DNA of 56,887 nucleotides, from assembly GCA_050173895.1 (NCBI GenBank), contig JBFXKJ010000002.1, positions 1 to 56,887 on the forward strand, written 5' to 3'. A program made the translations under genes and the position numbers. Below, piece after piece: positions 24,706 through 34,700 of this stretch (position 1 is the first letter of the stretch; each line of letters begins with the position of its first letter). This stretch comes from JBCFBK01 sp050173895 (GTDB lineage: Bacteria; Bacteroidota; Bacteroidia; Bacteroidales; Prolixibacteraceae). The notes below the pieces were generated by a model, which had not been told where the DNA came from, did no database searches, and saw only the letters and a program-made list of their open reading frames with translations.

Positions 24706-24736
24706 CAAAATTATCGCTTCACTTATATATTATCAA
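24706..24736 (-). promoter_or_regulatory. Bacteroidota-type promoter of the lyase gene
   Basis: On the minus strand a -33 TTG (24736-24734) and a -7 TAATTTTG (24713-24706) are separated by exactly 20 bases, matching the TTTG / TAnnTTTG consensus except for the first -33 base. The predicted leader is about 115 bases. Confidence 0.7.
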
Positions 24737-24753
24737 TTTTAAGCTCATAAAAA

Positions 24754-24942
24754 TTAAAATCTGACACAATCGATGAGGCCATCTTTTCCCGTCATGAACG
24801 GCAAATGTTCTGGTAGCACAGCCTGAACTCCTTCAGGATTCTTGTCAATGATGGCCACTAATTGGAGATCTTTGTTTTCCAGAATATTGATCACATGGGT
24901 CATTCCCATAAAACCAAAGCCTGTTGCCGCGACTTTTTGCAT
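24754..24942 (-). pseudogene. Truncated Gfo/Idh/MocA-family oxidoreductase
   Basis: The frame from the ATG at 24942 reads MQKVAATGFGFMGMTHVINI, then LENKDLQLVAIIDKNPEGVQ and a short tail ending at 24754. The GxGxMGxxH nucleotide-binding start and the VAIIDKN strand are typical of Gfo/Idh/MocA NAD(P)-dependent sugar or inositol dehydrogenases, which are normally 330-400 residues. Only the first 62 residues remain, so it is a broken gene. It follows the thioesterase stop by 4 bases and was probably its operon partner. Confidence 0.65.
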
Positions 24943-24946
24943 ATTT

Positions 24947-25651
24947 TTATACCGGTTTATCTGTTTTTTGTGTCTCCCTGATACGCTGCCTGAAATAATC
25001 CAGGAGTTGGGAAGCTTGTTCAAAGATAAAAAAATGATTTCCCGGAAATATCTTCAAATCAAAAGATCCCTTTGTAATTTGCTCCCATGGCCTTGCTTCC
25101 CGGATGTCGACCTCGTCGGTATCTCCGATCATCGCACTCACCGGGATAGAAAGAGGTGTCAGTTCCGGTTCAAAAAAAGTCTCGATCATTTTGAAATCAC
25201 TCCTCAAAATCGGTTCAAAAAAATCCATCACCTCATCGTTTTCCATAATTTCGGCGGGAACACCTCCCAGCGTCCGCAGTGCATCCCTGAACTGATCGCG
25301 GGGAAGAAGATACCGTTTATTTCGTTTGTCAACCGAAGGAGCCTGGCGCCCGCTCACAAACAGATGAACCGGAAGCCCGCTTCCCTCGTTTTGAATCCGC
25401 TCCAGCAACAGACGGGCCAGCTCCGCTCCCATGCTGTGACCCCAAAGGACGTATTCACCCGACAGCGATCCGCTCAACTGCCGGTAAAGATCCTCGGCCG
25501 CATCATATAAATTTCCAGGCATAGGTTCACCATAACGACGTTCCCTTCCGGGTAGAGCACAAAATAACGGCTCAAAATAAGGATCCTGTGCAAATATCGG
25601 ACGGTAAGAGTAAAACCCTGCTCCTGCAAATGGTAAACAAATGATTTTCAT
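24947..25651 (-). CDS. Type II thioesterase
   Basis: A 234-residue alpha/beta hydrolase of the type II thioesterase family, starting MKIICLPFAGAGFYSYRPIF. A longer upstream frame to 25726 would cross the predicted leader, so the ATG at 25651 is chosen. The catalytic triad is visible: GHSMG (Ser near residue 73), the Asp of IGDTDEVD (about 178) and the His of PGNHFFIFE (about 205). FCALPGRERRYGEP matches the family. These enzymes hydrolyse wrong or stalled acyl groups from carrier domains, acting in trans on PKS/NRPS lines. It is divergent from PKS1 across 177 bases that hold both promoters, which ties it to the cluster. Confidence 0.88.
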   Translation of the reverse strand: MKIICLPFAGAGFYSYRPIFAQDPYFEPLFCALPGRERRYGEPMPGNLYDAAEDLYRQLSGSLSGEYVLWGHSMGAELARLLLERIQNEGSGLPVHLFVSGRQAPSVDKRNKRYLLPRDQFRDALRTLGGVPAEIMENDEVMDFFEPILRSDFKMIETFFEPELTPLSIPVSAMIGDTDEVDIREARPWEQITKGSFDLKIFPGNHFFIFEQASQLLDYFRQRIRETQKTDKPV

Positions 25652-25760
25652 TTCGTTATAATTAACATAAAAAGCCTCATAAACAGGTTGCTCGCCATGT
25701 CGCATGTTATGCCGAAAGCAAGCCATCTGTTCCCGGTTTTCAATTCAGTTTATTTCGACC

Positions 25761-25792
25761 CAAAAATATCGCATCAATATTAATAATTTAAA
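25761..25792 (-). promoter_or_regulatory. Promoter of the thioesterase gene
   Basis: On the minus strand TATTTTTG (25768-25761) fits the -7 TAnnTTTG element, and TTTA (25792-25789) lies 20 bases upstream as a one-mismatch -33. The leader to the ATG at 25651 is about 100 bases. Confidence 0.55.
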
Positions 25793-25804
25793 TTACACGA
25801 ATGT

Positions 25805-25812
25805 TATTTTTG
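25805..25812 (+). promoter_or_regulatory. Promoter element of the PKS/NRPS operon
   Basis: TATTTTTG fits the Bacteroidota -7 element. It lies 16 bases before the PKS1 ATG, so the leader would be only about ten bases. A clear -33 TTTG is not present at 19-21 bases upstream, so a regulator may be needed. It is the only promoter-like element seen before the large co-directional block. Confidence 0.45.
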
Positions 25813-25828
25813 CATAAACAGCTAACCG

Positions 25829-28777
25829 ATGAACGTTGCAATAATAGGTGCGGGTTTTCATTTTCCGGGTCGAATAGGGTCGCTGAAGGATCTGCATCCG
25901 GCACTTATCAGAAAAAAAACTCTTTACCAGGCCACTGCCGGTGATTTTTCAGGCGCGTCGTTTAAGAGTGGCAAGCCCATTGGATGCCTCAGCCGCCCCG
26001 ATCTTTTTGACGCTTCTTTCTTTGGAATGTCTCCCGCCGAAGCGGAGCAACTGGATCCACAGACCCGGGTCCTGCTTGAACTGAGTATCCGGGCCTTTGA
26101 GAACGGAAATATTGATTTTCAGAAACTTAATCCATCAATGGTTGGGGTATACGCCTCGGCTGCCTTCACCGACTACCGCGACTGCATTCACGATTCATCG
26201 CACGGAAATGAATATACCATCTCCGGTAACACCCTTTGTTCCATTTCCGGACGATTATCCTACCACCTTAATTTCACCGGGCCGTCGCTGACGATCGATA
26301 CGGCCTGCTCCGCCTCGCTGGTTGCCTTGCATTACTGTTGTAACGACCTGTCCATGGGAGAAACGGAAACAGGATTAGTCGCGGGGGTGAATATCATCCT
26401 CTCCGAAAAGATCCATTCCGGCTTCGAGTCATTGAGAGCCCTTTCACCCAATGGGATCATCCGGCCTTTTGACAAGCGGGCCGACGGCTACGTTCGCAGT
26501 GAAGGCGGAGGCGTGCTCATCCTGAAAGCGCTCGACAAGGCGGTCCGCGACGGAAACCGCATCCTGGCCGTTATTCGTTCCACTGCGGTGAATAATGACG
26601 GGCATTCCAGAAATTTTGTTTCCCCCAATAAGGAGGCGCAGTCGGCCCTCATCCGCAAAGCCCTGGAAAAAGCCGGGCTGGAGCCTGGCGACATTGACTG
26701 CATCGAAGCGCACGGGACCGGCACACCTGTTGGCGATCCCCTTGAGCTCCAGGCAATCAGCGATGTATTCAACAAAACATCGCGGAAGCGGAAGATATAT
26801 GTCGGCTCCGTTAAAGGGAATACCGGACATCTGGAAACAGCCAGCGGAATGGCAGGAATCGCGAAGGCGATGCTGATGGTCGCCAATCGAATGGTTTACG
26901 GGAATGCCGGATTTTCAGAACCCACCGACAAATTTAACTGGGCCTCAGGCTGCCTGGAAGTTCCTGTCGATACCATCCCGGCCGGGGGAGAGCGAATGAT
27001 TGTCGGGGTCAATTCGTTTGGGATCAGCGGCACCAATGCGCATGTCATCCTTGAAAGTCCTCCCCCCCTGCCGGAAAAAATCCCTGTCACGCTTGCTTCT
27101 GTGCCTGTTCTGACCTTATCGGCCCAGGATATCACCGCCTATGAAACACTCACCGGGGCCTACAAAATACTGCTGACAGAAGCCGGCAAAGAGCAGGCCG
27201 GACAGATCGTTGCAGCCACCTTAACGGGCAGGCCATCCTGGAAATTCAGGAGAGCATTTGTACACCGGCAGCAAGGTGAACTCATTAAAGAATTAAGCCT
27301 TCGCGAACCGCCGGTCAGGAGTGCGGATGGTGCCGGGACGGTTTTTGTTTTTTCCGGACAGGGCGGCCAGTGGCCCGGAATGGGGCTCCAGCTTCTCGAA
27401 AAGAGCAGCGTCTTCAGGGAAAAGCTGACTGAATGCGACAAACTGTTCCGCGATACCGGTTATGGTTCAGTGCTTGACAGGCTCAGAGAGGGACTGACAA
27501 ACGACAACATTCACAAAGCCAGGATCATCCAGCCTGTTTTGTTTTCCCTTCATATCGCCTGGGCCCGGCTTCTTCAATCGGCCGGGATCATGCCTGCTGC
27601 CGTAATCGGGCATAGCCTTGGAGAGATCTCGGCAGCATGCATCGCCGGGCTGATCAGCCTGGAACAGGCGGTCAGGATCGTTTATGCGCGCAGCGTTGCC
27701 GTATCGGATACAGCCGGTGACTTTGGAATGATCCTGGCCGGAGCCGACGAGGAATATTGTGAAGCCATCCTGTCGGGCGCTGAAATACAACTTGAGTTAA
27801 GCGCCTGCAATTCAAGAAATGCACTGGTCTATTCGGGGGCCACGCCCGATTTAGTGAAATTTGGCCGGGAACTGGATGGGAAAGGTGTGTTCAACCGGAT
27901 CATCCGGGTCGACTATGCGTCTCACAGCAGCCGCATTGAGCAGGCTTTGCCCGCCTTCAGGGAAAACATCCGCGGCATTAAGCCCGCGCAAGGCACTGTT
28001 CCGTTCTATTCTTCCAGCCGCAATGCATGGGAATCCTGCACGGATACCGAATTCTGGGTTCAGAATCTTCGCTCTCCGGTCCGGTTTTATCAAAGTATCC
28101 AGGCCCTTTGCCGGGAAGGCTTCAACCTCTTTACCGAGTTTTCACCCCATAGCCTGCTTTCATCCCTGATCGAGCAGACTGCTGAAGAAGAGGGAAGCGC
28201 TGTTCATGCCAGCTGCCTTTCGACCAGGGGCAACGATGATTGGCTCGACCTGTTGAAAACCTGCGGAGACCTTTATGAGAAGGGGCTGAATCCGGATTGG
28301 CAACGCTTGCTGGAGTTCCCCGCCCCGCCTTTCGTGGAGCTTCCGCCCTATCCCTGGCAAAAGGGAAGCTACTGGTTTAAGCCCGTCGACAGCAGCCCGG
28401 AACCTGTCAAAACTTCCACCACGGAGAAGGAAGCTTGCATCGCAGAGAGCCAGGGCGTTTATTCGCTTCCGGACTTAACTGCCCACATCCGGCAAATTGT
28501 CTCCGGCTGCCTGAGACTGCCGCTCCGGAAACTGAAGGACGACGAAAGTTTCAGGGACCTCGGTTTTGATTCGCTGATGGCCTTACGGGTGAAAACAAAA
28601 ATAGAATCGGAACTGCATATCAACTGCCCGATTGCACACCTGTGGAGCTTTCCGACAATTGAGCAGCTTGCTGCCCGGCTCTTTGAGAACTTCAAAAAGT
28701 CAGACAGGCTTGCCGCAGAAGCAAAAACTTTTGGAGACATCGTAAAAGATCTGGACCGCATACTGGAGGATATTTGA
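25829..28777 (+). CDS. Type I PKS, KS-AT-ACP (PKS1)
   Basis: A 982-residue minimal module. The ketosynthase (about 1-415) is complete: DTACSAS (Cys near 159), EAHGTGTP and GNTGHLE His motifs. The acyltransferase (about 497-800) has FSGQGGQWPGMG, GHSLGE (Ser near 596) and the specificity motif YASH (about 696), which by the usual rule points to methylmalonyl-CoA. The post-AT linker LPPYPWQKGSYW follows, then a carrier domain with LGFDSL (Ser near 914). There is no reductive domain, so it would leave a beta-keto group. The KS lacks an N-terminal docking helix, consistent with being first in the line, yet it is a normal condensing KS with Cys rather than KSQ. The starter source is not evident. 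The stop overlaps a TTG start-like codon of PKS2. Confidence 0.9.
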   Translation: MNVAIIGAGFHFPGRIGSLKDLHPALIRKKTLYQATAGDFSGASFKSGKPIGCLSRPDLFDASFFGMSPAEAEQLDPQTRVLLELSIRAFENGNIDFQKLNPSMVGVYASAAFTDYRDCIHDSSHGNEYTISGNTLCSISGRLSYHLNFTGPSLTIDTACSASLVALHYCCNDLSMGETETGLVAGVNIILSEKIHSGFESLRALSPNGIIRPFDKRADGYVRSEGGGVLILKALDKAVRDGNRILAVIRSTAVNNDGHSRNFVSPNKEAQSALIRKALEKAGLEPGDIDCIEAHGTGTPVGDPLELQAISDVFNKTSRKRKIYVGSVKGNTGHLETASGMAGIAKAMLMVANRMVYGNAGFSEPTDKFNWASGCLEVPVDTIPAGGERMIVGVNSFGISGTNAHVILESPPPLPEKIPVTLASVPVLTLSAQDITAYETLTGAYKILLTEAGKEQAGQIVAATLTGRPSWKFRRAFVHRQQGELIKELSLREPPVRSADGAGTVFVFSGQGGQWPGMGLQLLEKSSVFREKLTECDKLFRDTGYGSVLDRLREGLTNDNIHKARIIQPVLFSLHIAWARLLQSAGIMPAAVIGHSLGEISAACIAGLISLEQAVRIVYARSVAVSDTAGDFGMILAGADEEYCEAILSGAEIQLELSACNSRNALVYSGATPDLVKFGRELDGKGVFNRIIRVDYASHSSRIEQALPAFRENIRGIKPAQGTVPFYSSSRNAWESCTDTEFWVQNLRSPVRFYQSIQALCREGFNLFTEFSPHSLLSSLIEQTAEEEGSAVHASCLSTRGNDDWLDLLKTCGDLYEKGLNPDWQRLLEFPAPPFVELPPYPWQKGSYWFKPVDSSPEPVKTSTTEKEACIAESQGVYSLPDLTAHIRQIVSGCLRLPLRKLKDDESFRDLGFDSLMALRVKTKIESELHINCPIAHLWSFPTIEQLAARLFENFKKSDRLAAEAKTFGDIVKDLDRILEDI

Positions 28778-28779
28778 CA

Positions 28780-31700
28780 ATGGAGAAGTACACAAAAGAA
28801 TCACTGGAGAGCAGGCTGATCAAATCGTACGAGGCCATCCGGAAACTACAGCAACAACTGAGCGGCCAGGGTCACGATGAGATTGCCGTGATCGGAATGG
28901 CCTGCCGGTTGCCTGGCAGTGTGAACAGTCCGGAAGCATTTCTGGATTTTCTCCTCAACAAAGGTGATGCAATCGTTACGGTTCCGGACAACCGGGCCGT
29001 CGATCCGGACGACCGGACCATCAGGGGCGGCTTCATAGACCGTCCGTTTGAATTTGACGCCGCATACTTCGGAATCTCCCCGAATGAGGCACGAAGCATG
29101 GATCCCCAGCAGCGCCTGCTGCTTGAAGTTTGCCATGAGGCGATAGAAAGGGCCTGCATACCAATAAGTGATCTGGCAGGCTCAAAAACAGGCGTCTTTA
29201 TCGGCCAGGTCAACAATGATTACGGACAGCGCTCACTGCGCTTTCCGGAGAAGAGCGGTATCGATCCCTGGGACTTTACCGGCAATATCTTCTCAACTAC
29301 GGCAGGAAGGATCTCCTTCCATCTCGGGCTTCAGGGACCTTCGATGGTTGTCGACACCGCATGCTCATCGTCGCTGGTGGCAACCGATCTTGCAGTTCGG
29401 TCGCTTCAGACGCGACAGTGCAGCGTGGCCATTGCCGGGGGAACGAACCTGATACTCGACGGGAACATCCATCATGCCCTGCAACAGGTTCAGGCCCTGT
29501 CGAAAACAGGCACATGCAGCCCTTTTGACGAAGATGCGAATGGTTATGTGCGAAGTGAGGGGGTTGCCTGCGTGATTCTGAAGCCACTCAGCAAAGCGCT
29601 GAAAGACGGGAACCCGGTCCTGGCCGTGATTAAAGGATCGGCAGTGAACCACGATGGAAAAAGCAACGGATTCACAGCACCAAACAGCGCCAGTCAGGCA
29701 AAACTGATCCGTGAAGCCATCCGGCGGAGCGGACTCCTGCCGGATCAGGTCACCTGCATCGAAGCACACGGAACCGGCACCCGGATTGGTGACCCCATCG
29801 AAATGGAGGCCCTTGCCGAAACATACCTTGCCGAAAGACGGCCCGGGCACCGGCTCTACATCGGATCGGTCAAATCGAACATCGGGCATACAGAATGCAC
29901 TGCCGGCATTGCAGGATTGATGAAGGCCGTTCTGATGATCAAAAACCGGATGATCCTGCCCAACATCCATTTTCAGAAACCCAACCCGCTGATCAGCTGG
30001 CATCCCGATGTCGTTATCCCGACCGAACCTGCGGAGATCAGCGACGAGCTGGCCTGTGTGGCGGTAAGCAGTTTTGGATTCAGCGGCACAAATGCGCATG
30101 TGATCCTGGCGGCCGGACCACCGTCACCGGCTGAAGCCGCGGGCAGGTCGCTGAACATTCTGCTCATTTCAGCCAAACAGAAAGAAAGTCTGAAAGCCGG
30201 ACTGCAAGCATATATTGACTTCCTGAAGCAAACGCCGGCAGGATGGGAAGACATTTGCCGGACCGCCGCGACAGGCAAAACACATTATCCGTTCCGTCTG
30301 GCCGTTTTGGCCAAAAATAAGAGCCAGGCAGCCGCAATTCTGCAGGCCTGTCTCGAAAAGGGACGTCACGCGCAGGTATTGGAAAATCACGTATCTGTTC
30401 CGCCCGGTGTCACCTTCGCTTTTACAGGACAAGGTTCACAGCATACCGGAATGGGGAAAGACCTGTACCACCATTACCCGGCTTTCCGGGAAGCGCTTGA
30501 TTTCTGCGATGCGCTTTTCCGGGATGAACTGGATATCAGCATCAGGCAGTGTATGTTTGAAGAAGAATCTGCGGAATTGCTTCAGCAGACCCGCATTGCC
30601 CAACCGGCAATCTTCTCCTATGGTTATGCGCTTTGTGCGCTGCTCACCGATATGGGGATTCGTGCCCACTCTGTGATGGGTCACAGCATCGGTGAATTTG
30701 CAGCCGCCTGCCATGCAGGCATCCTGTCGCCCGAAGATGCCGTCAAACTGGTCGCAGCGAGGAGCCGCCTGATGCAACAAATGCCTCAGGGCGGGAAAAT
30801 GGCCGCTGTCTTTGCCGGAGCCGCCCCGGTTGTTCAGGAGATTGCTTCGTATAAAGAGGTTTCGGTCGCAGCTTTCAACAGCCCCCAACAAACAGTCATC
30901 TCGGGAAGAGGCGATCAGGTGGCTGAGATCGTGAGCCGGCTCGGAAAACGCGGTATCCGAAGCAAATACATGGCCGTAAACCATGCGTTCCATTCACCCG
31001 ATATGACGGCGATGGTACCGGCCTTCGCGCAAATCGCCGGGGAAGTTTCTCATCAGGCACCAGGGTTAAACTTTATCTCCTGTCTTGAGCCCGGAACACT
31101 CCCTTCTGCTGAATACTGGGCCCGGCACATCCTGGCGCCCGTCCGGTTCTGGGATGGACTGGCAAAAGCCGGCCGCGAAACAGCGCTTATTCTTGAGACA
31201 GGGGCCTCACCGCATCTTACCGGCATAGCCGGCATGGTCAGTCCACCCTTCAATACGCCGGTCATTCCGGTCAGTGACAAAAGAGGAGACGAACTGCAAG
31301 CATTTGATCTGGCGCTGTGCAAAATGCATATCGCCGGAATAAACGTTCACTGGAAGAATGTTTTCCCCGCCGGTGCGTGGACTCCGGTCGATCTGCCGGT
31401 TTACCGGTGGAACCATAAGCTTTTCAGAAAAGAAAAGCCGCAGTGGAGCGGAAGATCCGGAATCAGACAGGAAAAACAGCTCCATCCCCTGCTGGGTTCG
31501 TTGATCGATGTTCCGGAGACACAGGAACTGAGATTCCAAAATGTCCTGGTTCCCGGAAAAATCAGCTGGCTTGCAGATCACCGCCTGGCAGGCAAAACGG
31601 TCTTTCCGGGTACCGGATATCTGGAAATTGCCCGGGCCGTACCTGCTTTTCTGAACAAAGCAGCCTGTGTTTGTGATCTGATCCTGTCGGCACCGATGGA

Positions 31701-34700
31701 AATCCCCGATGGAGGCATTGAAATCCAAACGCTCGTCAGGAACGACAAAATATCTATATTCAGCCATCCTGAGGGAAAACAATGGGTTTTACACGCAAGC
31801 TGCAGGATCGTGAATCCTGCTCATCCTGATATTCCGCCATTCACAAACGAACTGCAGGAATTACATTTCGCTCCCGATCATTTTTATGCTTCCTGCCACG
31901 AGCTAGGCATTGATTATGGTCCGGCCTTCAGAGGATTGCAGAAAATAAAAGGCAGCGAGGGCACCCTGACTGCCGAAGTGAGCCTGCCGGTGCCGGAAAA
32001 CGGCTATTACCTGCATCCGGCATTGATCGATGCCGCCTTCCAGGCTTATGGCGCCTGGCTGCTCAGCAGTGAAAAATCGGCTTACCTCCCGATGGAGATG
32101 CAGTCTGTGTGGCAATTTGCTGATCTTCCTCCGACGATCATGGTGATGATCCGGGAAACATTCCATTCCCCCCGGCTGAAAAAAGCAGACGTCAGCTTTT
32201 TCAGTCAGGCAGGTCAGCCGCTCGCCCACATCCGGGGACTCAGCCTCATCAGAACGACGATTTCAATCCGCCACCTGCCCGACCATTGCCTGTACCGGGA
32301 AATATCGGTTGAAAAGCCGGCGGCGGTCCTTATTTCCGGCAAAGATATCATGAACATCGATCCTGAACTTTTCTCCGAAGATGAAAAGAATGAAATCAGG
32401 TCGGTTTATGAACAATATCTCCGGTTAAACAGCTTCGCTGCAGCCTACATCGCCTGTCAACTGAGAGAAATGGGCATCCGGTTAAAAGCCGGCGATCTGA
32501 CCGGTTCCCGGATGCTTATCAGCCGCTACTCGCCGGCTCCGTCACTGAAGCGCTATATTGAAAGACTATTCGGGGTGCTTGCTGACAACGGCATTCTGGA
32601 GGCGACGCCCGAAGATGGTGTTTTCCGCGTCATCAGGGAGCCGGCGCAGCAGGATGTTCAGACGGTTTACCGACTGATGCGGGAGCAGCTTGCCGGTTGC
32701 CGGGCAGAAGCCGCCCTGCTCGATCAGTGTGCATCGAAAATCGCGGCCGTGGTCGGCGGGCAGGAAGCACCCCTGTCGGTGCTTTTTCCGGAGGGGAACA
32801 CCGGAGCGGTAAACGAGCTCTACCACACGCTCCCGTTTCGGGCCATGCATCGCCTGACGGCGCAGGTAACCTCACGGATCCTTTCGGCTGCAGGGAAAAA
32901 CGCCCGCATCATTGAAGTCGGAGCAGGGACCGGCAGCACCAGTGAATTCATCCTCCCCCTATGTCCCGAAGGCACCCGCTACCTGTATACCGACATTTCC
33001 CCCCTGTTCCTTACTGAAGCAAAAGAGAAGTTTGCCCCTTACCAATTTGTCGGTTATGCCCCGCTCGACATTGAAAAAGATGTCCGTGCACAAGGATTCA
33101 CACAGGAATACGATATCCTGATTGCAGCCAATGTCCTGCATGCCACAAAAGATCTGAAAGCCACTTTCGGCGAAGTCAGGAAACTTCTGCGCCCGGGAGG
33201 ATTGCTGGTGATGGTGGAAGGCACGACCGTTATGCCCTGGCTTGACCTTGTCTTCGGACTCACAAAAGAGTGGTGGGGCTTCCGCGACACCGGGCTCCGC
33301 AGTCAGCATATTCTGCTCAAGGCCGCTCAGTGGACCGCATTTTTGCAGGAAAACGGATTCGGCGATATCAGGGCTTTCCAGCCTGAATCAGCCGGAGAAC
33401 AAAGCATGACAGCCCAGGCCGTCATTCTGGCCAAATGCCTTCCGTCAGCCGGTAAGGGCAGGCATGCCGTTGCCGGGGTGGAAAACAACAGGCTGGCGTC
33501 ACAGGTTGCCGGGATGCTGCATTGCAATGTCACTGCAGCCGGTGAGACGGCATCTCTGGCAGAACAAGCGGAGGCAAATATGGAGACATTCACCTGGTTC
33601 TGTGATCAACCCTCAGAGGATGACCAGGCACTGATCAGTGCCTGCTGCGAAGTATCACGGCTTGTAAAGCTCCCCGGTACAGCCCGGCTACGGATCGTGC
33701 TGAGAAAAAACAGGCTGCTCATGGCGGCTCTGAAGGGCATCGTCCGGACCATGCGGCTGGAGTATCCGGACATACAGCCGAAACTCATCTTTATTCCCGG
33801 TCAGGATCCGGACGCCGAAGATCTTATCCGGGAAATCCTCGCCTGCGACGGAGAAGAAACCGCAGTCATGGAAAGGGGGATCTGCCGGCTCGAACGGCTC
33901 GTCACTGCAGAGGTAAACCTTTCCGAAACGGAGATCCTTCCGGTCAGTTCAGAAGGGGCCTACCTGATCACCGGAGGGAGCGGCGGGCTGGGGCTTCATT
34001 TCGCCGAATGGCTCTGCCATCACCGGGCCGGAGAAGTGATCCTGACCTCCAGAAAACAGCCGGATGAAGACCGGCTGGCGAAACTCCCCGGAAAAGTCAG
34101 CTGGCTTGCCTGCGACCTGGGGGATGAGAAACAGGTTATGCGGCTGTTCAGGCAGATAAAAGCCGGTCAACTGCCTCTGAAGGGGGTGATTCATGCCGCC
34201 GGGGTCACGGCCGATGCAGCATTGATGAATCAGGACAAAGATCATTTTGAGCGAGTATTCCGCGCAAAAGTTGCAGGAACCCGGAACCTCATCCGGGAAG
34301 CCAAAGATCTGTCACTCCGTTTCTTTGTTGCCTTTTCTTCCTCTGCCGCCACTTTGGGTATGCAGGGGCAGGGCAATCATTGTGCGGCCAATGCGGTCAT
34401 GGAAGAGATACTGCGGCAGGCCGGGCCTTTCTGCCCGATTGTCCGGGTTATTAACTGGGGGGCCTGGGCAAATACCGGCGCGGCCGACAGCCGCATTGAA
34501 GAAATAGCACGCAGGCAGGGTATGAAGCCGATCAGCCCTGAAGAAGGAAGCCGCATCCTTGAAACTGCGTTGACAGCAGGCTACTCCAATCTGGCTGCCT
34601 TCCAGGTCGACTGGACCCGATACCGCCAGGCTTTTGGATCCAGGCCCTTTCTTGAACAGGTGACAGCACAAAAATACGGTGCCGGAAAGCCTTCCCTTCA

